Shown one piece after another: positions 1-12,516 of a stretch of DNA of 64,000 bases. The notes below the pieces were generated by a model, which worked only from the letters and a program-made list of their open reading frames with translations, did no database searches and was not told where the DNA came from. The stretch is from NCBI GenBank assembly GCA_033002965.1, contig JAURVB010012882.1, positions 1-64,000 on the forward strand. Reading direction: 5' to 3'. Origin of the DNA: Piper betle (Eukaryota; Streptophyta; Magnoliopsida; Piperales; Piperaceae). A program made the translations under genes and the position numbers. How positions within the stretch are numbered: position 1 is the first letter of the stretch; each line of letters opens with the position of its first letter.

Positions 1-117
1 CCTCATTGCTCATAACTCACAGCTGGCCTCAACCCAGCTCGCGGTCCATGAAGCTGACTCGACTCGAACCGACTGGTTCACTCCCGTAAAACTCTGACTC
101 GAGTCACGGGTTTTACA
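1..117 (-). mobile_element. Partial 3' LTR, cut by window edge
   Basis: This stretch aligns with diverged similarity to the outer end of the long LTR that finishes at 3795. Both contain CCTCAT.GCTCATA, then CTGACTCGACTCGAA, and end in GGGTTTTACA. On the minus strand it is the start (TGTAAAACCC) of the downstream LTR of one element; the rest lies left of the window. The visible divergence suggests an old insertion. Confidence 0.6.
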
Positions 118-774
118 GGTCCATCTCAAGCCATCTACCGAAACTCTCATCTATGCTCCATGTACTTCAATGGCCCTATTGGCATAACCACATCCTTCAT
201 CCGTAGGGATTTGTCTAAGGCACTCGACGGTCCATCTCATGTGCCACTAACTTACTGGTATCTCTATATTTCAAGTTCATTCCCACTATGTACACCACGT
301 CCAATGGAAGCAGGACTGATGCGGTGACATGCAAAACATGGACACCTGGTCAACATCCAAATCTCTTTTGCAATGGACAGCCTCGGTGGGTCTCTACGCC
401 CATCATGAAATTCCTGTCATATTCTTAAAATCTAACGTCTATTGACATCTGGATCTGGTATAAGATAGGATCCTATTCCCATTCTACCTCTGCTAGCACT
501 ACTATATCCCCTGCTCACATCTAACTGGGCAAGCAATCTGATATCATGATAACAATCCTTATATGGCATGTCAGCTCAACTAAAGTCAATGTCACATATT
601 TCTGACAAGGTCCTAAATACACTGTTTTCCAAATGACTTATCAAGAATAATCTATAGGTAAAGAAAATGGACAGAAACATACCTGCCAGCTGGACTTGGA
701 GCAGTCTTTGCACACACATCACCAATAAAAGTATCATACATCTTAATCGGCCGAGAGTAGCTCTGATACCAATT
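118..774 (-). mobile_element. Internal region of non-autonomous LTR element with PBS
   Basis: Only about 657 bp separate the two LTRs, and no gag, protease, integrase or RT reading frame is present. At 760-771 the minus strand reads TGGTATCAGAGC, complementary to the 3' end of initiator tRNA-Met, the usual primer-binding site of plant LTR elements. It lies 3 nt inside the LTR border. The expected polypurine tract next to position 117 is weak. The element would need an autonomous relative's proteins. Confidence 0.65.
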
Positions 775-3700
775 TGGTAACACCCCAAATCCGGTTCACA
801 CTCGTGAACCAAACCAGCATGTTACAGGCCCCGGTTAGGTCGGCTAACCCGAACCTAACTCGTGCGGATCCAATCTCGGCGTCTTAAGATGAAGATCCAA
901 CTTGCTATATGTATGTATGAATGCATAAAACCCTAACAGGATACTACATGGATGACATGCAACCAATTTTCACACCAACACAATTACAATCAAAATTAGT
1001 AAAAATTCTAAAACGAAAGGGACAGAATTTCCCCTAAAAATGCAATTAGGGGCCACCCTGTCAAAATCATATATTCAAACATATATACGCATAGCAACAA
1101 TAGCATTCACACAGACTTCTAATCTACCATATTCATCATTCTCTGAACTTTGGGTCCTAGCCCATCACACTTTTGCTGCGCTACTCTCATCATTTCATTT
1201 CATGTCATTGTCATGCCTCAAATATTTAATCATAGCATGTTTATAAAATAACATCATAAACAAAACATTAAACATTCAATCACCCAATGTGTGTGTGCAG
1301 AAGACCTTATTGCTCCTCCGTCCTGGCCAGCACATCCATCTCGTGCTTATCACCTACATATATATAGGAAAAACGTCAGTAACAAGCGTTACTGGTCCGA
1401 AAAGAAAATAACTATAACAAACTGGCTATGAGAGCAAACTCTCATATGAAAGAAAACAACATATACTCCACGTGAACACTCTGAAGGGCACTACTAAGGA
1501 GCCACTGGGCTGCAGACCCGGTAGCATCCCGAACTTACTGATCTGCTGCTGGTACTGTGCCGCTCTCGGCACTTCTTTTTCAGTACTTCTCGTGAAACTT
1601 TATCCTAAGCCCTCTCCTTACCTCCATATTTCTCCTGGCCTTGAGCACGAAGGCCGAGTACTCTCAGGCAGTCGCCTTTAGTACCCTTTGAACCACAAGT
1701 CCGGACATGCGCTGTACTAAACAGTACCCGTAAACCTCCACGTTCTCCGGGTGTGAGGAACTCAAACGCGGAGTTGTCAGGATCCCTCGGGAATGGAACA
1801 GTCCGCTGGCACTAATCCAGAGCCCGCTTTGACTGTCACGGCATCCTCTGCATGGTACGTGCAGTCGATTTCTCCATCTCTCGTCTCACAGAAACGCGAA
1901 AACTACATATATATATAGGCTTGGGTAGGGAGTTATATAATAGGCCCGAAGGCAACTTTTGGTGGATCTTGTTTTCGAAATCAACCTCGAGGGATCTCAT
2001 CCTCGAGGAGTTATTAATCCGGAAAATGTTCGGTTAAATGGCCCGAGTTAAGTGGGATCCGATAAAACGCCACTTAACCCGTCCTGTAGGCAATAAATCA
2101 GACATACAATAGAAAGAGTAAATCAGAAACGAGTCCTAAACGGACCTGGTAGAAGCTCCAAGCGTGTCATCGCGCCTAGGCGGCGAGCTCCTACTCCGTA
2201 CCTACACATCAAAATCTAAATACTAACGCCCGCTAACTAAATGATGCATCAAACTCAATAAAACATCAATCACACAATCAAATAATTGTAAGTATGAAAA
2301 CTAATTTAACTAATCCTATTCATAACAATTTTACTGTATTTTTACATCACACTAGATTAGCATTGCTCATATTTACTTCATCTTGTTAGATCACTTATCA
2401 TGCTGAGACTCGATCTACCTCATTAGATCACTTACTATATCATTCACAATTACTCAAATCATACAATCATCCATTTACTCATAATTAGGCATTACTCATG
2501 ACGGTTAATCAAATCTAGCATATTGTGCTAACATTCATCACGACAACTAGTTAATTCTAGCATGCTATGCTAACAATCATAATCAATTTTAAATAAATCA
2601 ATCAGAGGTAATTATACCTCACGTCGTCGACAATCGGCGATGGTTAGGGTTCCGCCGCGTGTCTCAGAACTCAAATTCGGCGCTCATCGGCGTCCGAAGC
2701 TCGATCGGGCTCGACCGGGTGAGCCCCGCGGAAGATCCAGTGAATTCCAGTGAATTCCAGAAATTTCGGTTTCTCGGCAACGGCTAGCGGTTTTCCGGCG
2801 GCTTCCGGTGGTTTTCCGGTGACAATCGCCGGCGGCGTCTACTGGCCGGAAAGTGGTCGTGTTGGGTACCCTCGGAACCGGCTCGGCGAGCCCGACTCAT
2901 CTACGAGGTCGATGTGGCCAACGGAGGTGGCGGCTTGCCAGGAAATGGCTAAAACAGAGGCTGGCCGTGGTGGTGTGCGAGATCCGGCCGGCCACGGCAG
3001 CGATGGCCTCCGTTCCGGTCGGGGAACGGTCGCCGGAGGGCTGAGGGTGCTGAGGCAACCGACCGATCGCGGCGGCGCTGGTCGCTGGCGGCGGAATCGG
3101 CGGCGGAAACGCAACGCGGGCGAGGCGTCGCGACATGGTTTCCTCGCGTCGCGGCGGCCAGCTCGTGGCCGGGCCTGGTCGTGTCGGCAGGCGACGCCGT
3201 GGCCGGGCTGGGCGGCATCGATCGGCGGCCAGGCGGAGTCGGCCGTGGCGGCGGTGGCACACGAATAGGGGCGGTGCGGCGGCTAGGGTTTGGGCATGGG
3301 GGAGAAAAGGTCGGGTGTGGAGAAGAAAGGGTTGGGTGGCAAACTTGTAATTAAGACTTGACTCGTCTCCGGCTCGAGTCAAGTATAATAACTAAGTCGT
3401 ATTAAATCCTAAAAAAATTCATAAAAATAGGGAAAAATCCCGTAAAATCAAACAACACAAAAAAATCATAATGATATGCTCTAGAACTATCAACCCACCC
3501 AAAATGCCCGTAACGCGCCTAACGCGGTAAACGGCCTAAAACTAATTCTACGATCCATTATATATCATAATAAAAAAAATGAACTGCATACTCTCATATA
3601 TTCTGATAACTCATTCTTTTCTGCTATGTTCATGACGTTATCATCACATACTTGGGTACACATGACCCTCATGGCTCATACATGAGACCGACGTCGGCTC

Positions 3701-3795
3701 AGTACACGTGTTCTGAAACTGACTCGACTCGAAAAATAACGGTCGAACCGACCGGTTCTGAATATAAAACCCTGACTCGAATCGTGGGTTTTACA
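775..3795 (-). mobile_element. Full-length 5' LTR (about 3.0 kb)
   Basis: On the minus strand this LTR begins TGTAAAACCC and ends GGTGTTACCA, directly before the tRNA-Met primer-binding site, so both borders obey the TG...CA rule. A length of 3,021 bp is unusual against a 657-bp internal region. The LTR holds a GC-rich block at about 2640-3340 and, at 3340-3400, a TTGACTCG...CGAGTCAA inverted motif that recurs at 4345 and 52.2-53.1 kb. Short open frames inside the GC block overlap on both strands and look spurious. Confidence 0.65.
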
Positions 3796-3820
3796 GCTGC
3801 AATACAGGAAACTTATTTCC

Positions 3821-4244
3821 TATATATATATATATATATATATATAAAGGTTGCAATGTGCTGTAGCTCTTTTTGCAGCGCATTGCAGCACACAGCCCGT
3901 GGGCCGTTGGATGAAAATCCAACGGCCCGCAGCCTTGAAGCCCATAACCCCTCACCCCGCGACCCGTTAGACCCGCCAGACCCGGCCGACCCAGCCTCCT
4001 GCCCGCCTACCCGCCAACCCCGCCGCCCGTCCGACCCCACCTGCCACCGCGCGACCGAGCCACCGCCGCGACCGAAGCCGCCCGCCACCCTGCCGCGGCT
4101 TCCCCAGCACGACCTGCCCTCCCGACCCCGCCCGCCGCCCCGCGACCGACTCCCCACCGCGACCGACCACCCCGTCACCCCGCCGCGGCCCGTCTGCCCC
4201 TCCGCCGCGGCCCCCCAAACCCTATATATATATATATATATATA
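3821..4244. mobile_element. (TA)n-flanked GC-rich hairpin element (copy A)
   Basis: A core of about 375 bp sits between two (TA)n tracts (3821-3846 and 4223-4244). Next to the left tract comes a GC-rich hairpin (GTGCTGTAGC...GCAGCGCATTGCAGCAC), then a near-perfect hairpin at 3901-3928 with arms GGGCCGTTGGAT and ATCCAACGGCCC. The remainder is very C-rich tandem-like sequence. The same two-hairpin end occurs at 45.2, 46.2, 53.5 and 55.1 kb. There is no coding capacity; the C-rich open frame is compositional. Insertion into TA microsatellites is known for the rice Micron elements, but homology to them was not tested. Confidence 0.6.
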
Positions 4245-4334
4245 CATATATTATTTAAATTGGATTGATTTATTTTAATTGTATAGAATTTTATTATATT
4301 TTTTAATATTTTATTTAGTATTTTTTGGATTTAT

Positions 4335-4395
4335 TTTATTATTATTAACTCTAGTCGGGAGCGAGTCAAATTTTATTTACAAAACTACCCTTACA
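4335..4395. repeat. Single copy of the ACTCGAGTCGGGAGCGAGTCAAA module
   Basis: AT-rich sequence followed by CTAGTCGGGAGCGAGTCAAA and then TTTATTTACAAAACTACCC. The same module recurs in alternating orientation at 52.2-53.1 kb and, in altered form, inside the LTR near 3345-3400. It marks shared ancestry between otherwise different repeat regions. Confidence 0.55.
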
Positions 4396-4469
4396 TTCAT
4401 AAGCATCGCTTGGTCTTCTCTCCCGGCCTCTTCTTATAGTCGTGCCATGCTGCCTTCTTCCTCCTAGCC

Positions 4470-5215
4470 GCCTTCTTCTTCTGGCCGCTGCCACCGCCGC
4501 TGTGGCCGACCGTCCGTAGCCATCATCTTCGACCACATTCCCCGACCCATCCCGTCCTCCTCCACCCGGATAGCGGCCTGACTTCCCCGACCTTCCCAAA
4601 GTGCAAATCTTCCAACCTGCCGCCTTCTTGTTCTGGCCGCTGCCACCGCTGTGGCCGACCGGATCCTTCATCTCAGATCACCATCTCCAATCTATCGCAA
4701 CCCTCCGCCCGGACCGCAGCCTGAGTTTCCCGGCGTTCCAGAAGTGCAATCTTCCTCCTGGTCTTTCTCTTCTTCTGGTCGCCACCACTGCCGTTGCAGC
4801 CGCCACTACTGCTGCTGCCACCTTTGTGGCCGACCATAGTCATTATCTTCGACCAACTTCCCCACCCATCCCATCCTCCTCCACCCGGACAGCAGCCTAA
4901 CTTGCCCGGCCTTCCCAAACTGCAAATCTTCCAACCGGCCACCTTTTTCTTCTGCGCCGCTGCATGCGCCACCGCTGTCGCCAACCGGACCCTTTATCTC
5001 CGACCACCTTCCCCGATCCATCAAAGTCCTCCGCCCGGTTCGCAGGTTGTGTTTCCCGGAGTTCCTAAAGTGTAATCCGCTTTTCTTCTGGCCGCCACCA
5101 TCGCCGCAGCCGGTGTGACCAACCAGAGCCATCATCTCCAACCCATTGCCTCCTCCTCTGTCGGACCGCGTCCTGACTTTCCCGGCATTCCCGAAGTGCA
5201 TTCTTCCTCCCAGCT
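4470..5215. repeat. GC-rich tandem array, about five units of about 150 bp
   Basis: Units start near 4477, 4627, 4771, 4945 and 5081. Each contains CTTCTGGCCGCTGCCACC or a variant, then GTGGCCGACC, CATCATCTCCGACCA, a CCGACCCATCC-type stretch, CGGACCGCAGCCTGACTTTC and CAAAGTGCAAATCTTCC. Units are diverged in sequence and length. Open frames run through on both strands but are repetitive and not conserved between units, so I do not call a protein. Confidence 0.65.
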
Positions 5216-5868
5216 ACCTTGTTCCTCAGGTATGGTGATGATCCCCCACATGTTTTTATTTTACTGTATATAATAATAATAAAAAAGTAAACATCACTTA
5301 GCTATTTAAAATAATTAAAATCATCATTTACCCTTAAATTCTAGCTTCATTCCCTTATAAAAACTATTGCTTAAATTTTTTTAATACTAGGGCTCTTGGG
5401 TAAATTAATACTAATTAATTTATGAAATAAATGAATTTATTAAAATAAATTATATGATAATTAAAAATATACTATTATTTTATTTAATTTTCTATCATTG
5501 TCTTTTTATGACCCATAAGATGAAATATTTTATTATTATTTTTTGATATGGGTTAAAAATTAGACTTAAGTAATAAATAAAATAAAATAAATATTAATAG
5601 GTCTTTTTATCATTTTTTTGCTAAAGGGCTGTGAGTTGATCGGTGCATTTATTATTGAGTGTTAATTTAATATTTTCTACTATTTTTTATAAAATATTTT
5701 TTTATAAAGATATTTTTCTAATGTTAATAGTAGAAAGTTAGTTCTGTGAGACATTTGAATATATTAGTTAGCAAACGCATTGACAATTAAATATGAAATA
5801 CATGGTGGTCATGATACCTCGTATGACCTATATAAAATAAATAAATATTTTTATTATGCAGATTATTA
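5216..5868. other. AT-rich spacer before the hAT pseudogene
   Basis: No gene is visible. This is probably the 5' non-coding part of the hAT element that follows. Terminal inverted repeats and an 8-bp target duplication could not be located with confidence. Confidence 0.4.
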
Positions 5869-7880
5869 ATGGCCACACCCACAGAAAATATGTCACAAGT
5901 GCCCCAAGTAGATCAGAAGAATAAAGAATCAACTCTAGAAGAAGAAAATCAACATAAAAATAAAGAAAAGAGAAAAGAATATCGAAAGCGTGGAAGGAAT
6001 TTTCGAGTGTTATTGTTGACAAAAAGGAGTATAATCAATGTAAGCATTGTCAGAAGAAGTACTTGAAGTCTACGAGTGGTTGTACTACACAATTGAATCG
6101 GCATTTGATAACATGCCCAAAAAATAAGAAATCAAAAGGTCAACAAGAACTTGCAATTGTTCCAGTATTGCCTAGTCAAGATGAGGATTTAGAATTTGCA
6201 AGTGTGACTACTTATAAGTATGATAAGGAAAGGGTGAGAAAAATTTTATCCATCTTGATCATTGTGGATGAAAGACCTTTTCGATCAGTAGAGAGCAAGT
6301 TATTCAACATGTTGTGTACGGCTCTTAACCCAAGACATCAGAAAATCTCTCGACACACTATAAAGAATGATTACATCAAATTGTATCACGAAGAAAAAAG
6401 GTTTTGAAGAATATATTGAGAGAAATAGAGAGTGTTTGTTTTACATGTGATACTTGGACATCTGGGCAAACCAAGTCATATTTGAGTTTCACAGTGCATT
6501 ATGTGGATGCAGATTGGAAGCTACACAAGAAGATTCTTAATTTTTGTCATTTCCCTCCTCTTCATACTGGTTATGCAATGGCAAATTTGATAAGTGAGTT
6601 AATGATGGATTGGGGGCTTGAAGATAAAATTTTCACCTTAACATTGGACAATGCATCTGCCAATGATAGCATGGTAACACTTCTTAAAGATAGTTTTCCT
6701 TCTAATGCAAAGTTTATCATTAGATGTAATGTTTTCCATGTTAGGTGTTCAGCTCATATTCTTAATTTAATTGTTCAAGCTGGCTTGGTACACGTGAAAG
6801 GAGTTATTGAAAATGTTGGTGAGTCAATTAAATATATCAAGGGATCTACATCTAGAATGAAAGATTTTGACACTTCTTTAACACATGTTGGCATATCAAG
6901 TAAAAGATGGTTAAATTTGGATGTGCAAACTTGTTGGAATTCTAGTTACTTAATGTTAAGATCTACAAAAGATGTAAAACTTGCTTTTAATCATCTAAAA
7001 GGTATAGATGAAAATTTTAAATGGTGCCCATTTAATATGGATTGGAATAAGTATGATGAGATTGAAGACTTACTTGAAATATTTTATCAAGCAACTAATG
7101 TTTTCTCTATGACTAAGTATCCAACGAGCAAATCTATTCTTTGTCGTACTTCAAAAAGTGAAAGAGAAGTTAGATTACCTTCATGTTCATGGGCAAAGAC
7201 ATCTTTATCAAATGGTTGATAGAATGAAAGACAAATATGACAAGTATTGGGCAGAAAATAGTTTAGTTCTAGCCATTGCATGTGTGCTAGATCCAAGATA
7301 TAAAGTGGGAAGGGTTGAATTTGTTTTCCGTAAAATTTACCATTCCGAGTCAATTTTTCAAGCTGAAATGAAAAGGGTTGAGGATGTTTTAAAAGGGGTA
7401 TACAAATTCTATGAGAACAAATTGAGAAATAGTTTGCATCATGATTACTTTCCTGAAAATGAAAGTAGTGATAAAATGCTCACTGATGAGGAAGAATTTG
7501 AAAGATTTATGAATTCTCGTGAGCAGTTCCATGTGAATAAATCAGACTTAGATGCATATCTTGAAGAACAAAGAATTAAAGTTAATCATGGAGCTCATTT
7601 TGATGTTTTGGATTATTGGAAAACTGCTTCATTGAAATATAAAACCTTAGGGGCCATGGCAAAGGATATTTTAGCAATTCCACTTTCTTTAGTAGCATCA
7701 GAATGTGCTTTTAGTACATGTGGGAGAATTATTAGTGATTATCGTAGCAATTTGAAACCAAACACAATTGAAGCTTTAATTTGTGCTCAAGATTGGCTAC
7801 GCCCACGATATTGTGAAGAAAGCGAAGATGAGGATGACGAGGACTCAAGTAATGAATTATATTGTATATTTTACTCCTAA
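5869..7880 (+). pseudogene. BED zinc-finger hAT transposase, frameshifted
   Basis: This is a remnant of a plant hAT (Ac/Tam3, RICESLEEPER-like) transposase. The frame starts at 5869, shifts near 5985 into a BED zinc finger (AWKEFSSV, CKHCQKKY, then H and C ligands), shifts again near 6400 into the catalytic core (CFTCDTWTSGQTKSYLSFT; FTLTLDNASANDSM), and shifts a third time near 7130-7160, where a piece is also missing. It ends with LDPRYK, then the hAT dimerisation region (PLSLVASECAFSTCGRIISDYR...TIEALICAQDWL). With at least three frame changes the protein cannot be made in one piece. A working copy would be about 650-700 residues. Confidence 0.9.
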
Positions 7881-8520
7881 GCGCTTGCTATTTAATAGTG
7901 AATATTGCATTTCCTTATTTGTATTGTCATGATTGTATTTTTAAATTATTTCTATATTTTGATGTTATAATACTATTTATGAAGTAAGTTGAAGTATGAC
8001 TATATCATAATTTTTATATTTAATTTTTCAGATCCAATATTGAAATAGTGTTCGTTAATATCAAATTCTATTGATTTGTTTTGCATCACACATTCAAATA
8101 AAAGGTATGTCTAAAATTTTAATATCTACTTTTGATAGTTGTTAACTTGTTATGCCTTTGGTAGTTATTACAAATTTTATTCATTGGAGATAATACTAGA
8201 ATACATTTATTACTTTTACAAAATTTGTTTATTTTTTATTTAATTTAATATCTCAAAATAAATGATATTTATTAAAAAAAATTTTCAGGATGAAGGTTGG
8301 ATAAAAGTTGTCTAAATATGGATGAAGGCTATAAAATATAAACTTTTGATAGTTTTTTTTCAATTTTGGGTTTATAATTCTAAGCATTTTATTTTTTTGG
8401 AAATGTATACTATTGAATGGTTTCTTAGGTATTTTGTAAAAAAAATGAAACATGGTTGAAACTTGAAAAAACTTTTTATCATTAAGATAGTTTATATAGA
8501 CTATTTTTGTGAATTTCAAT
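7881..8520. other. AT-rich 3' flank of the hAT pseudogene
   Basis: Low-complexity A+T-rich DNA with no convincing gene. It is probably the 3' non-coding part of the hAT element. Confidence 0.4.
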
Positions 8521-8569
8521 CTCTATAACTGAATATTTTTTTCCTAAACGAGTTACTTTCGACCTTATG

Positions 8570-8700
8570 ATCGAATTGGTTTTGAGCTCCTAAATGAACC
8601 GGTTCCGAGCTCCTAAACGAACTCGTTTGAACTTCCAAACGTGCCGGTTTCGAGCTCCCAAATGAACTGGTATCGAGCTCCTAAATGAGCTGATCTCAAG
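8570..8700. repeat. Minisatellite, about 23-bp period, 5-6 copies
   Basis: Repeats of the form GGTTTCGAGCTCCTAAATGAACC, diverged between copies, run from 8579 to about 8700. They grade into a region rich in TTCGAG/CTCGAA motifs (8700-8880), as seen in the ends of many plant hAT elements. Confidence 0.6.
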
Positions 8701-8895
8701 CTCATTAAAATTAAACAGTTTAAGCGTATTCGAGTTCGAGCCGAACTCGAACAGCTTAAAAAATATTCGAATCAATTTCGAGCGTATATGTTCAAAACTC
8801 GTTCGATCTCAAGTCGAACACAAACGAGCTTCGAGTTATTCGAGTTGAGTTCGAGCATAAGTAGCTCAGCTCGCTCACTCATTTAGCAACCCTAC
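8700..8895. mobile_element. CTCGAA/TTCGAG-rich hAT end-like sequence
   Basis: Many short GTTCGAG/CTCGAAC inverted motifs end in ATTTAGCAACCCTA, which resembles the TTTACACCCCTA termini of the two MITEs at 14.2 and 59.3 kb. I could not find a matching left terminus or target duplication, so the boundaries are uncertain. It may be the right end of the hAT element at 5.4-8.9 kb. Confidence 0.35.
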
Positions 8896-9111
8896 TCTCA
8901 TACCATAAATTATCAATTTTTAGGACAAATATCACTGGAAACAAAAAAACATTTTGCCTTGGGAAAACTACATGAATATGTAGCATGGCATGTATTATAT
9001 TTGGAAAATTATATATTCTAATCTTTTGCTCTTTCTTGAGTGGTGGAATAATTAACTAAACTTATGTTGATAGTTCACTGGTTGGTAGTATGTATTAAAA
9101 TCTCGAGAGAT

Positions 9112-11131
9112 TCACCTCATAGCACAGGCCAAATCAGTAACTTCTGCTCTGGTTGGTAGACCAGATTTTACAAGATATTCCATAATCTGTGTTGCCCACA
9201 CAACAGGTATATGGGAAGCACTGCAAATGGAGAGAATCTCTTCCTGGATAGCAGCCAATTTATTCCAACCACACTCCACTGCAAGCCTTGCAATCATAAC
9301 TCCAAGATGGTTGGGGATTGCATTGCTTGAAGCAGCAATGGAGGCAGCTTCTCAAACCCACTCTGGGTTTCAATCATCAACACCATGCCAAGCTTCTCAA
9401 TGCTCCTTTTCTCAAGTTCACGCTGAACAAGAGCAACATCAGAAACTTGGCGACGAATTCTAGATCCATGAGATCCTTTGAGACCTTTGAACTTCACGTC
9501 ACTCTTGGGAATGTTGATAGATTTATCTGATCCAAGCTTAGACCCTTTGAGGCCTGCGCCAGTAATAGACACAACAATCTCTGACATGCTAACCCCTGTA
9601 TCATGAAATGGGTTCACCTGGTTTAACAGAATCAAATAGAAGTCGAGACGAGCATGTTATTCGAGCAGCACCAGTTTTGGAGTTTCCAGCTTCATTTGTG
9701 AAGAATCTCTGGATATAACTAGCATATCCCCTGATTTTAAATTGCAAATTGTTTGACAGGAGTTATATTTATTGCCTGACCAAGTGAGAGCTTCCTCTTC
9801 TTATGTTTTATGCAAAAATTAGTCCCCAACTCCACAAGCAGTTTTTGAACACTCGGCCAAGAAGCCAATACCAGATTGCATGGGGAGCTTTCGAGTGATT
9901 TTAAGAATTCTTGGTCTACCTTTAAAATCAGAGAACCTTATAGTATCTCACCTGCCTCAACCTTATCAAAAAGCTCACAATTGACCAAGTAAATACAGGC
10001 ATCTGGAAGTATATAAGGAGGAGGCTCTAATCCATCATAAGACAACCAAACTTGAGCAGGGAAAATGACACTACCTTTACGATCTTTCTTTGGTGATACT
10101 CTCATAACATTTGGTCCAGGTTCCATTGCACCTGTCCTAAGCTTCGGTCCTGCCAAGTCCATTAGAACGCGGCATGGTTTTTCCAGCATTTGTGAGGAGC
10201 ATTTTGCAATTCTAATAATGTCAGCCCAGACATTGGGGTCATTATGTGCACAGTTGATTCGAATTATATTTGCCGCCTTCAGAAGATCCTCTATAAGACT
10301 CACATTATGAATAGCTTCTTTCCCAACTGTAACCATTACACAATCTTGCCTACCATTTTCATTTGCACCAAATAGTGCTTTGGCATGCATAGAGACCATT
10401 TTTCGCATTGCACGCATATTCACCATTCGGTTACTATCACCAGCTGATATTAGTGCATCAGTATCCAAATTGGTGGTTATCAAGGAAGACTTCAAGTGCT
10501 CAAGTATCCCAATGATAGCATTCACGTTTGCTAAAATGCATGAGTTGATGCCATCCAAGTTTGATAAACCAACGGAGTATAAATCTTCATTGAGGTTCTG
10601 CATTTCAAGAGTAGGCAATGATAAAAAATGTCATATCAAAAGCAAGCGTGATAAAAACCCAGTGATTTGAATGAAGCACGGGAGTAGCAGAAGAAATGCC
10701 TAAATTTTCAGTAGGCATCATATCAAGTCATACGCTTGCACTCATGTGATTACAAATGGCTAAATTTTTGACTCTCTCCCTCCATTTTGTCTGTGCTCAA
10801 GACCGATCATGCATAAACATTGGTGGAATTTTTTAGCAGATCAAAAAACAAGCAATAACTCAAAAATTATAAGAACGCAGCCCAACTTATATTTTGAGAT
10901 TGGTAAAAACCCAGTGAAGCATTAATTGAGCTCATCTACTAGCGAAAAACTGGCCAGCCATACACAACTCACTCGTTTTCAACTCATCGTGTAAGAATTA
11001 GTCCAAACATCATCCTATATCTTTGGAAGAGGAAAAAAGAGAGAGAGAGAATTGTGGTCGAAAGAAGTTGAACCTGTTGGCTTTAGACGAGAGTTTGGAG
11101 ATGGTAGGAAACGAGAAGGAGGTGATGCCAT
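9112..11131 (-). pseudogene. Pyruvate-kinase-family pseudogene
   Basis: Fragments of a plant pyruvate-kinase-like protein lie in order on the minus strand. A short exon starts at 11131 (MASPPSRFLPSPNSRLK). A long exon begins near 10600 after a TGCAG acceptor and carries VMVTVGKEAIHN, IIRINCAHNDP and RVLMDLAGPKLRTG (the region of the PK active-site and Mg-binding motifs). Decayed pieces follow: [49 protein letters not shown] and [19 protein letters not shown]. In-frame stops and frame changes occur around 9640-9900, part of the central domain is missing, and the C-terminus stops just after TDLACAMR, losing the usual end. It most resembles the divergent pyruvate-kinase-family genes, not the cytosolic enzyme. 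No product is expected. Confidence 0.8.
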
Positions 11132-12516
11132 GGGATGAAGCTTGAGGTGGAGGTAGGAGAAGAGACGTCAATGGCTGGCCAATACAAGTGGATGCGCTAT
11201 TACTGGGCGTGTGGAAGACTCGTGCTTGATTTGCTGGCGTGGCAGCTTTTTATTGGTGGAGCCGGCACTGTTGACTACCTGTTTACTAGGCTTTAAGAGG
11301 CTTTAATAAAATTTTAAGGCTAATAATATTTACTAGTTTCCTAACGATAAAAGTGATAATTCTAATAATTTTCAAGAAGTTATAGGAAGTTATAATTAAT
11401 TTTTTATTGTATACAGTACAAATAACTAACTGAAATCAATGGGATTATTAATTTAATCACTAGAAAAAATCATTAGCCAAACTTCTAATAAATTAAAAAA
11501 ATTGCTTAGAAGATTTTGGTTATAACTATAATTTTTAAATTAAATTGACGTGATCTAGCGGCTAGCATTAAAGGTAAAAAATTTTAAAAATATATTTGAG
11601 AAAACTAATTTTACCCATAAACTAATTGTAATATATTTTAAATATCTATATATATGTGCAACGAGGAAAGATTTTGAGACGAACATTTCAATAGGGCTTT
11701 TGTACAATGCATCTTCTGGTAGACATGTACATATTTATTTCAGAAAATACGCTCTTCATTTTCTTTTGATGTAGAAGAAAATAAGTAGCTGAGACATCTA
11801 AGCAATGTCACACATAGATAAAAGAAATTGAAGTCCATGCAATGTTTGTAGGATAATCAAATTAATGGCATATATACTACTTAATACTTATAATTTTAAG
11901 AGGGCGATTTTTTTTTCTCATATTTGCTCTTATGTGTTACTACTCTATCCTAATTTTTAAGCAGATATATTTCTCCATAAAGTAGTGTTCTTATGAGATA
12001 ATTGTCTTTTCTTAAAAAGGTGCATTCTTAAAGGAGTATTTTGGTTAATTAATTAATAGTATACATATATGTATTAATTAAAAGTACACTCATAATACAA
12101 TCACGTTATAACACTGATGTTACAATTTTCCAATTTCTCTTAAGATGTGTAAAAACTTGTGTTATTTCTAGATTATTATTCAAACAATCCAGTTGATATG
12201 AGTGGAAATTAATGTGAATCATTTATAGTCGACCAAGGTCCAAGGAGACAAAAATTGCGTTAAGCAACTAAGTTTTTTTCCTGATTGGTCACGGGCTTTC
12301 TGGTCATGTATCTCAGAGATCACAAGCTTGCTGGTATGAATTCCAGATGCATATCATCTCAATCCATCTTTGTTGCCAACACACCCGAAAACCCAGAATC
12401 TAAATCAGAAAATAAATAAAACCCAGAATCGAAATCAGAAAATAAAAAGGGGATGACTCTGATCAGCAAGCGGCTAGTTATAACCGGCCTCCACACTACC
12501 ACAAAAAACATGTTTG
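11132..12516. other. Intergenic, no gene recognised
   Basis: Upstream of the pyruvate-kinase pseudogene; AT-rich. I see no coding pattern, RNA gene or clear repeat. Confidence 0.4.

Noticed and set aside
2750..3382. Long open frames on both strands in the GC-rich part of the LTR
   Set aside because: Overlapping frames on both strands, Arg/Ala/Gly-rich composition and no recognisable domain; they sit inside an LTR with clear borders.
5388..8895. Complete hAT element with both termini around the transposase pseudogene
   Set aside because: The best left (TAGGGCTCTTGG) and right (ACCCTA) candidates pair poorly, and the flanking 8-mers TTTAATAC and CTCTCATA do not match.
12490..12510. CACTACCACAAAAAAC as a CACTA transposon terminus
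   Set aside because: No inverted partner or 3-bp target duplication was found nearby.
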